In this document: positions 8,457 through 16,308 of the stretch, in pieces | Position numbering within the stretch: position 1 is the stretch's first letter | How the letters are laid out: each line of letters begins with the position of its first letter | Origin: Veillonellaceae bacterium | Lineage (GTDB): Bacteria; Bacillota; Negativicutes; Veillonellales; Veillonellaceae | Assembly (NCBI GenBank): GCA_900765165.1 | Contig: CAAFQR010000176.1 | Span: 1 to 25,639 of the forward strand | Length of the DNA stretch: 25,639 bases | Direction: 5' to 3' | The notes under the pieces: generated by a model | What the model was told of the DNA's origin: nothing | The model's input: only the letters and a program-made list of their open reading frames with translations | Databases searched by the model: none | Made by a program: the position numbers and the translations under genes

Positions 8457-8508
8457 GTGTGTTGAGGCAGTTTATTTCACTAGTAACTACTACTCAACAT
8501 CGATTACG

Positions 8509-9312
8509 CTATTTAGAACTATTCACTACATGCAAATCGCTGTAGTAGGCCTTGTCGGCTTCGTGATTGCTGATGAGGCCTTGCTGTTGCATCAGGTTCA
8601 AAACGGTGCGCTGGCGCTGCTTGGAGGCTTTCAGGTTGTCTACCGGATTGTAGTAGGACGGGGCCTGCGGCATGCCGGCCAGCATGGCAGCTTGGCCTAA
8701 GGTGAGATCCTTCGGCGTCGTGTCGAAATACCCTTTGGCGGCGGCTTTGATGCCGTAGTGGTCATTGCCGTAGTAAATGGAATTTAAATACATGGTCAAG
8801 ATTTCGTCCTTCGTGTAATAATATTCCATTAAGTACGCCAGGATCACTTCTTCCACCTTACGGGACATGATGCGTTTCGACGACAAGAATAAGTTCTTAA
8901 CTAACTGCTGGGTTATGGTACTACCGCCTTCTACGGTGTGGCCAGCAATCACATTTGTATAAAAAGCACGGGAAATACCGAAGACGTCAATGGCACCGTG
9001 TTCGTAAAATCGTTTGTCCTCCGTCGCCACCAACGCTTCTTTTAGCTTAGGGCTGATGTCATCTCCTTTTACGCGCTGATTTGGTGGGACTCGTTTATCT
9101 AGGGCCGTTTGCACGGCTTCCCGGAAATGGAAGAAACGATAAATACGCTGGGTTCGCGTTAACTGGTCTTCCGAAGATTCAATGTTCTGTTCAACCGCGG
9201 TTTGCGGCTTTGTTGTAGGGCTACTATCGCCGCAGGGTGTATAGCCGGCTAGCCAATAGAGACCGCCGCCGATTATGACTACGGCGATGAGTAATTTTAC
9301 AAGAAATCTCAT
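8509..9312 (-). CDS. Monofunctional peptidoglycan glycosyltransferase (GT51)
   Basis: Polymerises lipid II into glycan strands at the outer face of the inner membrane. From the internal ATG at 9312 it is 267 aa, beginning with a signal anchor (MRFLVKLLIAVVIIGGGLYW). The frame runs back to a TTG at 9405, but that stretch is lysine-rich and would put the anchor in an odd place. Neither start has a strong ribosome site. GT51 motifs appear in order: ATEDKRFYEHG (catalytic Glu about 98), GGSTITQQLVKN, RKVEE (second Glu about 154) and YLNSIYYG. Then LAGMPQAPSYYNP follows and the protein ends, without a transpeptidase domain. It resembles MtgA or the front half of a class A PBP. It is divergent from the LigB-like gene and ends at a shared terminator. 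Confidence 0.87.
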   Translation of the reverse strand: MRFLVKLLIAVVIIGGGLYWLAGYTPCGDSSPTTKPQTAVEQNIESSEDQLTRTQRIYRFFHFREAVQTALDKRVPPNQRVKGDDISPKLKEALVATEDKRFYEHGAIDVFGISRAFYTNVIAGHTVEGGSTITQQLVKNLFLSSKRIMSRKVEEVILAYLMEYYYTKDEILTMYLNSIYYGNDHYGIKAAAKGYFDTTPKDLTLGQAAMLAGMPQAPSYYNPVDNLKASKQRQRTVLNLMQQQGLISNHEADKAYYSDLHVVNSSK

Positions 9313-9388
9313 GCTCTTATCATACCACACTTTAGGCGATAAAATGTATGTATTTAATTGAGAATTGACTTTTTTCTTTTGACGATTC

Positions 9389-9417
9389 TTGTCTTTTAAG
9401 GTCAAAAACAGTACAAT
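9389..9417 (+). promoter_or_regulatory. Promoter for the LigB-like gene
   Basis: TTGTCT (9389-9394), 17-bp spacer, TACAAT (9412-9417). Sequence and spacing fit a sigma-70-type promoter and place transcription about 60 nt before the start at 9487. Confidence 0.6.
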
Positions 9418-9486
9418 GGAGGTACATTATATATACATAGGAATATATAGATATACTAGCAGTATGCGTCATAATGGAGGATTTTA

Positions 9487-10302
9487 ATGGCGGATGGGAA
9501 AGTAGTGAGTGCGTCCTTTTGGCCTGCGCCGATTGAAGTGTTTGATAAAAGCAGTGCGCAGCAAGCCAAATACGGCGACTTAGAAGCAGCCATGGTGAGT
9601 ACCGCGAAAGCGGTGAAGGAAGCAAAACCGCAGACGATTATCGTCATGAGTCGGTATAAATTTACCTTGCAGGATGGCGTAGGTTATAGCCCGCAAGCAC
9701 AGCTGAGAGGCAGTGTGGAGGATGGGGCAGGCAATGTGTATAAAATTGGCATGGCCACGGATAATTTGATGAATAAGGCGATGATTCGCCAAGGCAATCG
9801 CATCGGCGTACCTTTGGAAAATATCTTAGATAGCATGCCCACCATATCGCTGAAGGATTATCAGCTGCATCATACGGCGGTAATACCGCTGTATTATTTG
9901 GCACAGGCCGGGTTGGAGTCGTGCCAGATTGTGCGTCTTACCTTAGGTAAGCTGAGCTATGAGGATTTATATACCTTAGGGCTGGTGGTGCGTAATGCGG
10001 CTGCTGCCGTAGGTCGTCGCGTCGCCGTTGTAGGCAGCGCGGAGTTACCGGCTGTTGGTACGACTGAATATGAAAAGGCGGATAATGAAGTGCTGAGTCG
10101 CTGCGTTATGCAGTCCTTGCGCGAACAGCGTATTTCGTATATACAGGAACTTGGTTACCCACCGAAGGAAGAATATGCATGCCGCGCGGCAGCGTTCCTC
10201 TTGGGTACGATCAGTGGCTGTAAGGCGGTATCGAAGGAACTGTTTAATGGCGTAATAAGCGACCGTTATTACGGTTTGACGAATTTTGAATTTCCTTTGT
10301 GA
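9487..10302 (+). CDS. LigB-like (class III extradiol dioxygenase fold) protein, likely non-catalytic
   Basis: A 271-aa cytoplasmic protein starting after GGAGG (9476-9480). Its outline matches the LigB/MEMO-like family that in anaerobes is often fused to, or beside, an AMMECR1 domain: an early Pro-containing strand, AKPQTIIVMS, a middle LHHTAVIPLYYL and a late AVVGSAELPAV. In catalytic relatives these places read roughly PHPP, SPHG and GDLSH and supply metal-binding histidines. Here the first two are FWPAPIEVF and MSRYKF and the last is GSAEL, so the usual ligands seem lost; only HH at 128-129 remains. I infer a pseudoenzyme or a changed metal site. No AMMECR1 or radical SAM partner is beside it. 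It has its own promoter and terminator. Family assignment is moderate. Confidence 0.6.
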   Translation: MADGKVVSASFWPAPIEVFDKSSAQQAKYGDLEAAMVSTAKAVKEAKPQTIIVMSRYKFTLQDGVGYSPQAQLRGSVEDGAGNVYKIGMATDNLMNKAMIRQGNRIGVPLENILDSMPTISLKDYQLHHTAVIPLYYLAQAGLESCQIVRLTLGKLSYEDLYTLGLVVRNAAAAVGRRVAVVGSAELPAVGTTEYEKADNEVLSRCVMQSLREQRISYIQELGYPPKEEYACRAAAFLLGTISGCKAVSKELFNGVISDRYYGLTNFEFPL

Positions 10303-10324
10303 TTAATGGGAAATGTGGTTGATT

Positions 10325-10369
10325 AATACAGGCAATTATACGATTGTATACATTTGCCTGTATTTTTTT
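10325..10369 (+). terminator. Rho-independent terminator of the LigB-like gene
   Basis: AATACAGGCAA (10325-10335) pairs with TTGCCTGTATT (10354-10364), followed directly by a T-run. It insulates the argG promoter 11 bases further on. Confidence 0.85.
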
Positions 10370-10379
10370 ACAAAAAAGC

Positions 10380-10408
10380 TTGCATTAATATTCACGATTG
10401 TGTATAAT
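10380..10408 (+). promoter_or_regulatory. argGH promoter with overlapping ARG box
   Basis: TTGCAT (10380-10385), 17-bp spacer, TATAAT (10403-10408) is a near-ideal promoter. TGCATTAATATTCA (10381-10394) overlaps the -35 and fits the ArgR/AhrC operator pattern (TGAAT, A/T-rich centre, ATTCA). This predicts repression of argGH by arginine-loaded ArgR. Confidence 0.75.
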
Positions 10409-10477
10409 GAAATCCGTAATTAAGAGAACTTACGCCGGCGACGGCGAGATCAAATTTTTTAGCAGAGGTGAACGGTT

Positions 10478-11707
10478 ATGAGTATTGTAACAGACAAGAA
10501 AGCAATTAAAAAGGTTGTATTGGCGTATTCCGGCGGGTTGGACACATCCGTTATTATTCCTTGGCTTAAGGAAAACTATGGTTGTGAAGTAATCGCTGTA
10601 TGCTGTAACTTAGGTCAGCCGGAAGATTATGCGGCTGTAGAAAAGAAAGCCATCAAATCCGGCGCATCCAAGGCTTACATCTTGGACGTACAGGAAGAAT
10701 TTGTAGCTGACTACATTTGGCCTACCGTTAAAGCAGGTGCCGTATACGAAGGCAAATATTTGTTAGGTACTTCCTTTGCTCGACCGCTCATCGCTAAAAA
10801 ATTAGTTGAAGTTGCTAAAGCCGAAGGCGCTGACGCTATCGCTCATGGTGCTACCGGTAAAGGTAACGACCAAGTACGTTTCGAATTGGCTATCAAAGCC
10901 TTGTCCCCGAACACGAAAATCATCGCTCCGTGGCGTGAATGGGATTTGAAATCTCGTGAAGACTGCATGGAATTCGCTGCTAAACACGACATTCCGGTTG
11001 TAGCTACGAAATCCCATCCGTACAGCATGGACCAGAACGTATGGCATTTGTCCCATGAAGGTGGCGACTTAGAAGAACCGGCAAACGCTCCGAAGGATGA
11101 CGTTTACTTGGTATCCAAATCTCCGGAACAGGCTCCGGACGTACCGACTACGGTAACCATCGACTTCAAAGAAGGCGTTCCGGTTGCTGTTAACGGCAAA
11201 ACGGGCACGCCGCTCGAATTGCTCCAGACCTTGAATGAAATCGGTGCTGCTAACGGCGTTGGTATTGTCGATATCGTTGAAAACCGTTTGGTAGGTATGA
11301 AATCTCGTGGCGTATACGAAAATCCTGGTGGAGCTATCATCATGTACGCACATCGTGAAATGGAATACTTGTGCTTGGATCGTGCAACGTACCACTACAA
11401 AGAATTAATTGCCAACAAATACGCTGAACTCGTATACGATGGCATGTGGTTCTCGCCGCTTCTCGCAGCATTGCAGGCATTCGTAGACAAAACGCAGGAA
11501 ACGGTAACAGGTACTGTTACGTTGAAATTATACAAAGGCAACATCATTAGCGCTGGTGCTACTTCGCCGTACAGCTTGTACAACCATGACTTCGTAACCT
11601 TCGAAGAAGACGATGTATACAACCAGGCCGATGCAGAAGGGTTCATCAACCTCTTCGGTTTGCCGCTTAAGATTAATGCATTGATGAAAGAAAAGGCAGG
11701 TTTATAA
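10478..11707 (+). CDS. argG: Argininosuccinate synthase
   Basis: Joins citrulline and aspartate with ATP to form argininosuccinate, the penultimate step of arginine synthesis. The 409-aa protein is of standard length. It has the N-type ATP pyrophosphatase loop AYSGGLDTS (residues 16-24), then HGATGKGNDQVRFE and the GRPLIAKKLVE-like segment (here SFARPLIAKKLVE) that contact the substrates. The ATG follows GAGGTG. The stop codon shares its last A with the argH start (TAATG), so the two genes are translationally coupled in one operon. Its promoter carries an ARG box, so arginine repression is expected. Codon use and length are ordinary. Confidence 0.97.
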   Translation: MSIVTDKKAIKKVVLAYSGGLDTSVIIPWLKENYGCEVIAVCCNLGQPEDYAAVEKKAIKSGASKAYILDVQEEFVADYIWPTVKAGAVYEGKYLLGTSFARPLIAKKLVEVAKAEGADAIAHGATGKGNDQVRFELAIKALSPNTKIIAPWREWDLKSREDCMEFAAKHDIPVVATKSHPYSMDQNVWHLSHEGGDLEEPANAPKDDVYLVSKSPEQAPDVPTTVTIDFKEGVPVAVNGKTGTPLELLQTLNEIGAANGVGIVDIVENRLVGMKSRGVYENPGGAIIMYAHREMEYLCLDRATYHYKELIANKYAELVYDGMWFSPLLAALQAFVDKTQETVTGTVTLKLYKGNIISAGATSPYSLYNHDFVTFEEDDVYNQADAEGFINLFGLPLKINALMKEKAGL

Positions 11708-13146
11708 TGGCGAAACTTTGGGGTGGACGTTTTACCAAAGGGACGGCAAAGGCGGTAGAGGATTTTACATCCTCTATCGCTTTTGATTCCCGGATGTATG
11801 CGGAAGATATTGCGGGCAGCAAAGCACATGCAACCATGCTGGCGAAACAGGGCATTATTTCACAGGCAGACTGTGATGCCATCGTAGCCGGTTTAACAGA
11901 TATTCAAAAACAAATTGAAGCAGGAACCTTCGAATTTTCCGTAGCGCTTGAAGATATTCACATGAACATCGAAAAACGCTTAACGGATGCCATTGGCGAA
12001 GCCGGCGGCCGTCTTCATACGGGCCGTAGCCGTAACGACCAGTGTGCCGTAGACCTTCACATGTACGTGCGTAAGGCCGTTGTACACATGGGCGAACAGT
12101 TATCGGACCTGCAGGCAGCCTTGGTAGAAACCGCTGAAAAATACAGCGACGTTATCATGCCGGGGTATACCCATTTGCAGCGTGCGCAGCCGATTTTATT
12201 CGCGCACCACATGATGGCGTACTACTCCATGTTCCGTCGTGATTTCCAGCGCTTAGGCTTGGTATATTCCTATGCAGACGTTATGCCTTTAGGGGCTGGC
12301 GCCTTGGCTGGGACTACCTATCCTATCGACCAGAGCTACACCCAGGAATTATTGGGCTTCAGCAGCATTTACGAAAACAGTATGGACGCTGTTAGCGACC
12401 GTGACTATGTGCTCGAATTCTTGCACTTTGCATCGTCCGTTATGATGCACTTGAGCCGCTTAAGCGAAGAACTGATTATGTGGTCCGGTTCTGAATTCGG
12501 CTTTATCGAATTAGATGATGCATATTGTACGGGCTCCAGCATTATGCCGCAGAAGAAAAATCCGGACGTATGCGAACTCGTTCGTGGCAAAACAGGCCGT
12601 ATCTATGGTCATTTGCTCGGGCTCTTGACTACCATGAAGGGCCTGCCGCTGACCTACGATAAAGACATGCAGGAAGACAAGGAAGGCATTTTCGATGCTA
12701 TCGATACCTTGCACTTCGCTATGTCCATTACGGCAGCGATGCTCCGCACCATGACGGTTAATAAAGACCGCATGTACAAAGCCTTGGCTCACGATTTCTC
12801 CAATGCTACCGATATGGCTGACTACTTGGCGAAGAAGGGGGTTCCGTTCCGCGAAGCGCACGCTATCGTTGGTGAAGCGGTGCAGCACTGCATTCAGAAG
12901 GGCTGTGTCCTCCTCGACCTTACAGTGGAAGACTTCAAAAAAATTTCACCGGTTTTCGAAGCGGACATTCTCGATGCCATTACCATTGAAGCCTGCGTAG
13001 CAGGACGTAAAAACTACAGTGGTACTGCGCCTGAAAACGTTGCACGCCAGTGCCAGGTAGGTCACGCACACCTCAAAGAACAGGAAGAACAGCTCTTGAA
13101 ATGGGCTAAGCAGATTGGTATCGCCACAACTGAGTCGGGCAAATAA
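11707..13146 (+). CDS. argH: Argininosuccinate lyase
   Basis: Splits argininosuccinate into arginine and fumarate. The 479-aa length is usual for this fumarase/aspartase-superfamily tetramer. Visible features are the N-terminal LWGGRFTKGTAKAVEDF, GRSRNDQ (residues 107-112), the general-acid region GYTHLQRAQP (His156) and the flexible signature loop TGSSIMPQKKNPDV, with the catalytic serine at 277/278. It starts within the argG stop codon (one-base overlap) and has no separate promoter. A hairpin lies just after the stop and a strong terminator about 90 bases further. The other arginine genes are not in the window, so synthesis from citrulline would depend on genes elsewhere. Confidence 0.97.
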   Translation: MAKLWGGRFTKGTAKAVEDFTSSIAFDSRMYAEDIAGSKAHATMLAKQGIISQADCDAIVAGLTDIQKQIEAGTFEFSVALEDIHMNIEKRLTDAIGEAGGRLHTGRSRNDQCAVDLHMYVRKAVVHMGEQLSDLQAALVETAEKYSDVIMPGYTHLQRAQPILFAHHMMAYYSMFRRDFQRLGLVYSYADVMPLGAGALAGTTYPIDQSYTQELLGFSSIYENSMDAVSDRDYVLEFLHFASSVMMHLSRLSEELIMWSGSEFGFIELDDAYCTGSSIMPQKKNPDVCELVRGKTGRIYGHLLGLLTTMKGLPLTYDKDMQEDKEGIFDAIDTLHFAMSITAAMLRTMTVNKDRMYKALAHDFSNATDMADYLAKKGVPFREAHAIVGEAVQHCIQKGCVLLDLTVEDFKKISPVFEADILDAITIEACVAGRKNYSGTAPENVARQCQVGHAHLKEQEEQLLKWAKQIGIATTESGK

Positions 13147-13150
13147 AACC

Positions 13151-13184
13151 CCATAGTGGCCTCAGTGTATACCTGAGTCGCTAT
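13151..13184 (+). other. Hairpin directly after argH
   Basis: ATAGTGGCCTCAG pairs imperfectly with CTGAGTCGCTAT around a TGTATAC loop, a few bases after the stop. No T-run follows, so it is more likely an mRNA 3'-end stabiliser than the terminator. Confidence 0.4.
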
Positions 13185-13232
13185 ATCTCTATATATCGAT
13201 GAAATTTCACGATTTGTTAATTGGAAACTTAT

Positions 13233-13264
13233 AAAAATACGCCGTCTATGCACGGCGTATTTTT
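13233..13264. terminator. Terminator of argGH
   Basis: AAAAATACGCCG (13233-13244) and CGGCGTATTTTT (13253-13264) form a perfect 12-bp stem with an 8-nt loop and a T-run. Confidence 0.88.
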
Positions 13265-13399
13265 CATAAATGTAGTGTATAAGCCACTTTTGAGACACTG
13301 TTGAGAAATGAGCGACGACACCGCGCCGGCACTGGAAAGTCACCAGTTCGTGATGATGGGATTCATCGCAAAAAAAGTCTTTTTTTCACGGGCAAATGG

Positions 13400-13408
13400 T
13401 GTTAGAAT
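13400..13408 (+). promoter_or_regulatory. Extended -10 promoter for potE
   Basis: TGTTAGAAT fits TGnTANAAT. A T-rich stretch (13379-13386) lies at the -35 distance. It implies a leader of about 135 nt that includes the paired hairpins before the start codon. The rest of the 405-base argH-potE gap shows nothing else I can name. Confidence 0.45.
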
Positions 13409-13492
13409 AAGTCGTCGGAAAAGTAAATACGGTGTCACATCCACGCACATCCCGCAAGGACTGACATCGATAGCGGTTTACAAAAATTTAAG

Positions 13493-13535
13493 TTGTAGAC
13501 GAGAGCTACAGAACGTCTGTAGACGAGAACTACAA
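13493..13535 (+). promoter_or_regulatory. Tandem TGTAG-N7-CTACA palindromes in the potE leader
   Basis: TGTAGACGAGAGCTACA (13494-13510) and TGTAGACGAGAACTACA (13518-13534) are two near-identical 17-mers at a 24-bp period, ending 17 bases before the potE ATG. Each can form a 5-bp hairpin. Alternatively CTACAG/CTGTAG (13506-13511 with 13517-13522) closes a central hairpin inside an outer TTGTAG/CTACAA stem. These folds exclude each other, as in an RNA switch. As DNA, the pair would suit two dimer-binding operators. Confidence 0.5.
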
Positions 13536-13551
13536 GAAAGGGGATTGATAC

Positions 13552-14883
13552 ATGAAAACCACCGCTAAAAAAATGTCTGTATTCCAGTTGACCACAATGG
13601 TTGCCGCCAATATGATGGGTGCTGGGATCATTATGTTACCTACGAAATTAGCTGAGGTAGGTACGATTTCAATTTTGTCCTGGCTGATTACGGCTGCAGG
13701 TTCCTTGATTTTGGCTCATATTTTCGCTCAATGCGGTATGTTTACCCGGAAAACGGGCGGTATGGGCGGTTATGCAGAGTATTCACTCGGCCGGACCGGA
13801 CATTTCATGGCTAATTATGCCTATGCTATTTCTTTGGTTATAGCGAATGTAGCAATTGCGATTTCTGCGGTAGGATATGCCGCTGTTTTGTTTAACCTGA
13901 CCTTATCGCCTATCCAAGTAAGTCTTGCGACCATCGTGTTGTTGTGGCTCGCTGCGGTGCTTAACTTTGGCGGTAATGCCAACACGGGGCGCATCAGTAA
14001 CATCACGGTGTGGGGCGCCATTATTCCCGTTTGTTTCATCAGTATTTTCGGGTGGCTCTGGTTTGATCCGGCCATGTACAAAACAGTTTGGAACGTGCAA
14101 CAGTTGCCGTTCTTTGATGCAGTCAGTGATTCCATTGCATTGACCTTGTGGGCATTCCTCGGATTCGAATCCGCTGCGGCGAACATGGACGCCGTAGAAA
14201 ATCCGAAGAAAAACGTGCCTATCGCTACCTTCTTTGGCACATTGGCTGTGGCGGTGATTTATGTACTTTCCACCAATGTTATAGCCGGTATTGTACCGAA
14301 TGCAGATTTGTTGAACTCCACGGCGCCGTTTGGCCTCGTGTATGCGCAGATGTTCAATGAGCCAATCGGCCGTTTAGTAATGGCCATGATGGTTATTTCC
14401 TGCTGCGGTGCTACCTTGTGCTGGCAGTTCACCTTGTCCCGCGTGTTCAAAAGCTCCGCGGAAGTGGGCTTATTCCCGCGCGTGTTTGCTAAGGTGACGC
14501 AAAAAGACGTGCCTCTTCGCGGCATGTTCATCATCTTGGCGGTTCAGACCTTGATGGCCTTGATGACCACCAACGAATCCTTGAGCCGTCAGTTCGAAAA
14601 CTTGGTTAACCTCGCTGTTGTGACTAACGTGTTCCCGTACATCCTGTGCTGCCTCTCCGTGCACACCTTGCTCAAGCAAGAAGGCGCTACGAAAGGCAAC
14701 CGTCGCAACATCTACGTATTGAGCGTGTTTGCCATCATCTACTCCTGCTACGCAATCTATGCGGCCGGCGAAGCACCGATGATTGGCGGCGCTGTGGCCA
14801 TCGCCCTTGGCTACATCATCTACCAAGTAGCCTTCAACCTCGTGCCTGCCTTGCGTCATAAACGCGAAGCGGCGCAGTCCTAA
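13552..14883 (+). CDS. potE: Putrescine/ornithine antiporter (APC family, PotE type)
   Basis: An inner-membrane amino-acid/polyamine transporter of 443 aa with about 12 hydrophobic segments. It reads as a close relative of E. coli PotE along its whole length, including the starting NMMGAGIIMLPTKLAEVG, GMGGYAEYSLGRTGHFMANY, SNITVWGAIIPV, the STNVIAGIVPNADL segment followed by NSTAPFG, and VNLAVVTNVFPYIL. PotE exchanges putrescine for ornithine during acid stress, or imports putrescine. Its usual partner, ornithine decarboxylase (speF), is not beside it; the upstream neighbours are argGH. The ATG follows AAAGGGG. The stop codon is followed after nine bases by TCTGAAATGAA, then a terminator. A CadB-like cadaverine/lysine exchanger is the main alternative, but the PotE resemblance is better. 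Confidence 0.87.
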   Translation: MKTTAKKMSVFQLTTMVAANMMGAGIIMLPTKLAEVGTISILSWLITAAGSLILAHIFAQCGMFTRKTGGMGGYAEYSLGRTGHFMANYAYAISLVIANVAIAISAVGYAAVLFNLTLSPIQVSLATIVLLWLAAVLNFGGNANTGRISNITVWGAIIPVCFISIFGWLWFDPAMYKTVWNVQQLPFFDAVSDSIALTLWAFLGFESAAANMDAVENPKKNVPIATFFGTLAVAVIYVLSTNVIAGIVPNADLLNSTAPFGLVYAQMFNEPIGRLVMAMMVISCCGATLCWQFTLSRVFKSSAEVGLFPRVFAKVTQKDVPLRGMFIILAVQTLMALMTTNESLSRQFENLVNLAVVTNVFPYILCCLSVHTLLKQEGATKGNRRNIYVLSVFAIIYSCYAIYAAGEAPMIGGAVAIALGYIIYQVAFNLVPALRHKREAAQS

Positions 14884-14939
14884 TCCATTTCCTCTGAAAT
14901 GAAAGGCCTGCTAGGCACGAAAACCTAATATTAAAAATA

Positions 14940-14983
14940 AAACTCGTGAATCGAGAGTGTATACTCTTGGTTCACGAGTTTTT
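14940..14983. terminator. Bidirectional terminator between potE and the M20 gene
   Basis: AAACTCGTGAA (14940-14950) pairs with TTCACGAGTTT (14971-14981), with a further short pairing inside (GAGAGT/ACTCTT) and A/T runs outside. It serves two convergent genes. Confidence 0.85.
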
Positions 14984-15036
14984 GTATTTCTGATAATTAT
15001 GCTTGTTTCCCTGTATCCCCAGAAACGTATTCGTTC

Positions 15037-16212
15037 CTACCGTTCGCCGGCCAACTCAATGCCGCCGCGGAGCATGACTTCCATGCCTATAGGCAATGCG
15101 TCGGTATCGACGTGGAAGCAGCCATGGTGGATGGGATAGGTGTAGCCTTTGGCTTTGTTGCCAACGCCGAGGAAGTAAAACGCACCCGGTACGACTTTTA
15201 GGTATCGCGAGAAGTCTTCGGCGCCCATCAACGGCGTTAAATCCGGAATGGTACCTTCGCCGTAGCGGTCCAGTATAACCTTCCGCAGTTTCTTTGCCAC
15301 ATCAGGATTGTTAATCGTCGCGTCGTAGCCGTAGGTATAGGTGATTTCAACCTCTGCGCGATGCAAATGAGCCACCGCGTTGATAACTTCTTGAATGCGT
15401 TCGGACGCGTGTTTGCGCATTTTTTCACTGAAGCTGCGCACGGATCCGGTCAGCATGGCTTCACTAGGAATCACATTGAACGTGCTGCCGCCGTGGAACT
15501 GGGTGACGCTCACAACGAGCTGGTCCAACGGGTCTGTTTCGCGGGACACGATGTGCTGCAAATTGGTAATAATCTCAGCGCCGATAGCAATAGGGTCGAT
15601 GGTCATGTGCGGCTGTGACGCGTGACCGCCGCTACCCTTGATGATAACCTTGAAGCGGTCCGACGACGCCATCATAGCGCCCGGTAACAGCCCAATTTGG
15701 CCGGTCGGCACCGTAGGCATGACATGCTGGCCCAAGATGTAATCTACGCCGTCCAGCGCATGGGCATGTACATACTCAATGGCACCGCCTGGCGGCGTTT
15801 CTTCTGCCGGCTGAAATAACAGGCGATAGTGCCCCGGCAGTTCGTCTTTGTATTTGCTAATAACGGCCGCTACGCCCAGTAGCATGGCAGTGTGGGCATC
15901 ATGACCACAGCCGTGCATGAGGCCCGGATTTTCGGATACTAAGGGCCCTTTATTTAACTCGTCCATGCGCAAGCAGTCGATATCGGCGCGAAGCGCTACC
16001 GTCTTGCCAGGCTTGCCGCCGTCAATATCGGCAATAACGCCGGTTTTAGTAAGTTGCGTCAGCTTGAAGCCGCCGATAGATTCTAATTCGTTTATGATAT
16101 ACTTCGTCGTCTCGAACTCCTCAAAAGAAGGCTCGGGGTGGCGATGTAGGTGCTCGTAGTGCGCTATAACTCGAGGCACAATGGCCGCGATGGCCTCTGT
16201 GATGTTAAACAT
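15037..16212 (-). CDS. M20-family amidohydrolase (hippurate/N-acyl-amino-acid hydrolase type)
   Basis: Predicted cytoplasmic zinc or manganese hydrolase removing an acyl group from an amino acid. The frame opens at 16245, but GGAGG (complement of 16221-16225) lies 8 bases before the ATG at 16212, giving 391 aa. Motifs typical of the M20D group are HRHPEPSFEEFETT (24-37), RADIDCLRMDE (75-85), MHGCGHDAHT (99-108, with Cys102 and His104 as metal ligands), QPAEETPPGGA (134-144, catalytic Glu137 or 138) and the dimerisation-domain GSGGHASQPH. MGAEDFSRY and the C-terminal IHHGCFHVD supply the last ligands. Relatives act on hippurate, N-acetyl-cysteine, N-acetyl-DAP or indole-acetyl amino acids; the substrate cannot be read here. 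Transcribed toward potE, sharing its terminator. Confidence 0.85.
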   Translation of the reverse strand: MFNITEAIAAIVPRVIAHYEHLHRHPEPSFEEFETTKYIINELESIGGFKLTQLTKTGVIADIDGGKPGKTVALRADIDCLRMDELNKGPLVSENPGLMHGCGHDAHTAMLLGVAAVISKYKDELPGHYRLLFQPAEETPPGGAIEYVHAHALDGVDYILGQHVMPTVPTGQIGLLPGAMMASSDRFKVIIKGSGGHASQPHMTIDPIAIGAEIITNLQHIVSRETDPLDQLVVSVTQFHGGSTFNVIPSEAMLTGSVRSFSEKMRKHASERIQEVINAVAHLHRAEVEITYTYGYDATINNPDVAKKLRKVILDRYGEGTIPDLTPLMGAEDFSRYLKVVPGAFYFLGVGNKAKGYTYPIHHGCFHVDTDALPIGMEVMLRGGIELAGER

Positions 16213-16252
16213 AAGATACGCCTCCTTTTTGATGGCCAGTCTCAATAACTCT

Positions 16253-16281
16253 ATTATAGTGCGTTTTCGATTTCAAGTAAA
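16253..16281 (-). promoter_or_regulatory. Promoter of the M20 gene
   Basis: On the minus strand, TTTACT (complement of 16276-16281), 17-bp spacer, TATAAT (complement of 16253-16258). It lies between the start codon and the palindromic element at 16309. Confidence 0.6.
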
Positions 16282-16308
16282 TCCTCCGATGGGCGCGTAT
16301 GGGCGGTT

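Noticed and set aside
8455..8700. 81-residue plus-strand frame opposite the glycosyltransferase
   Set aside because: Antisense shadow of the GT51 gene overlapping the terminator.
13308..13568. 86-residue open frame before potE
   Set aside because: It overlaps the potE start, covers the promoter and twin palindromes, and has no ribosome site or recognisable sequence.
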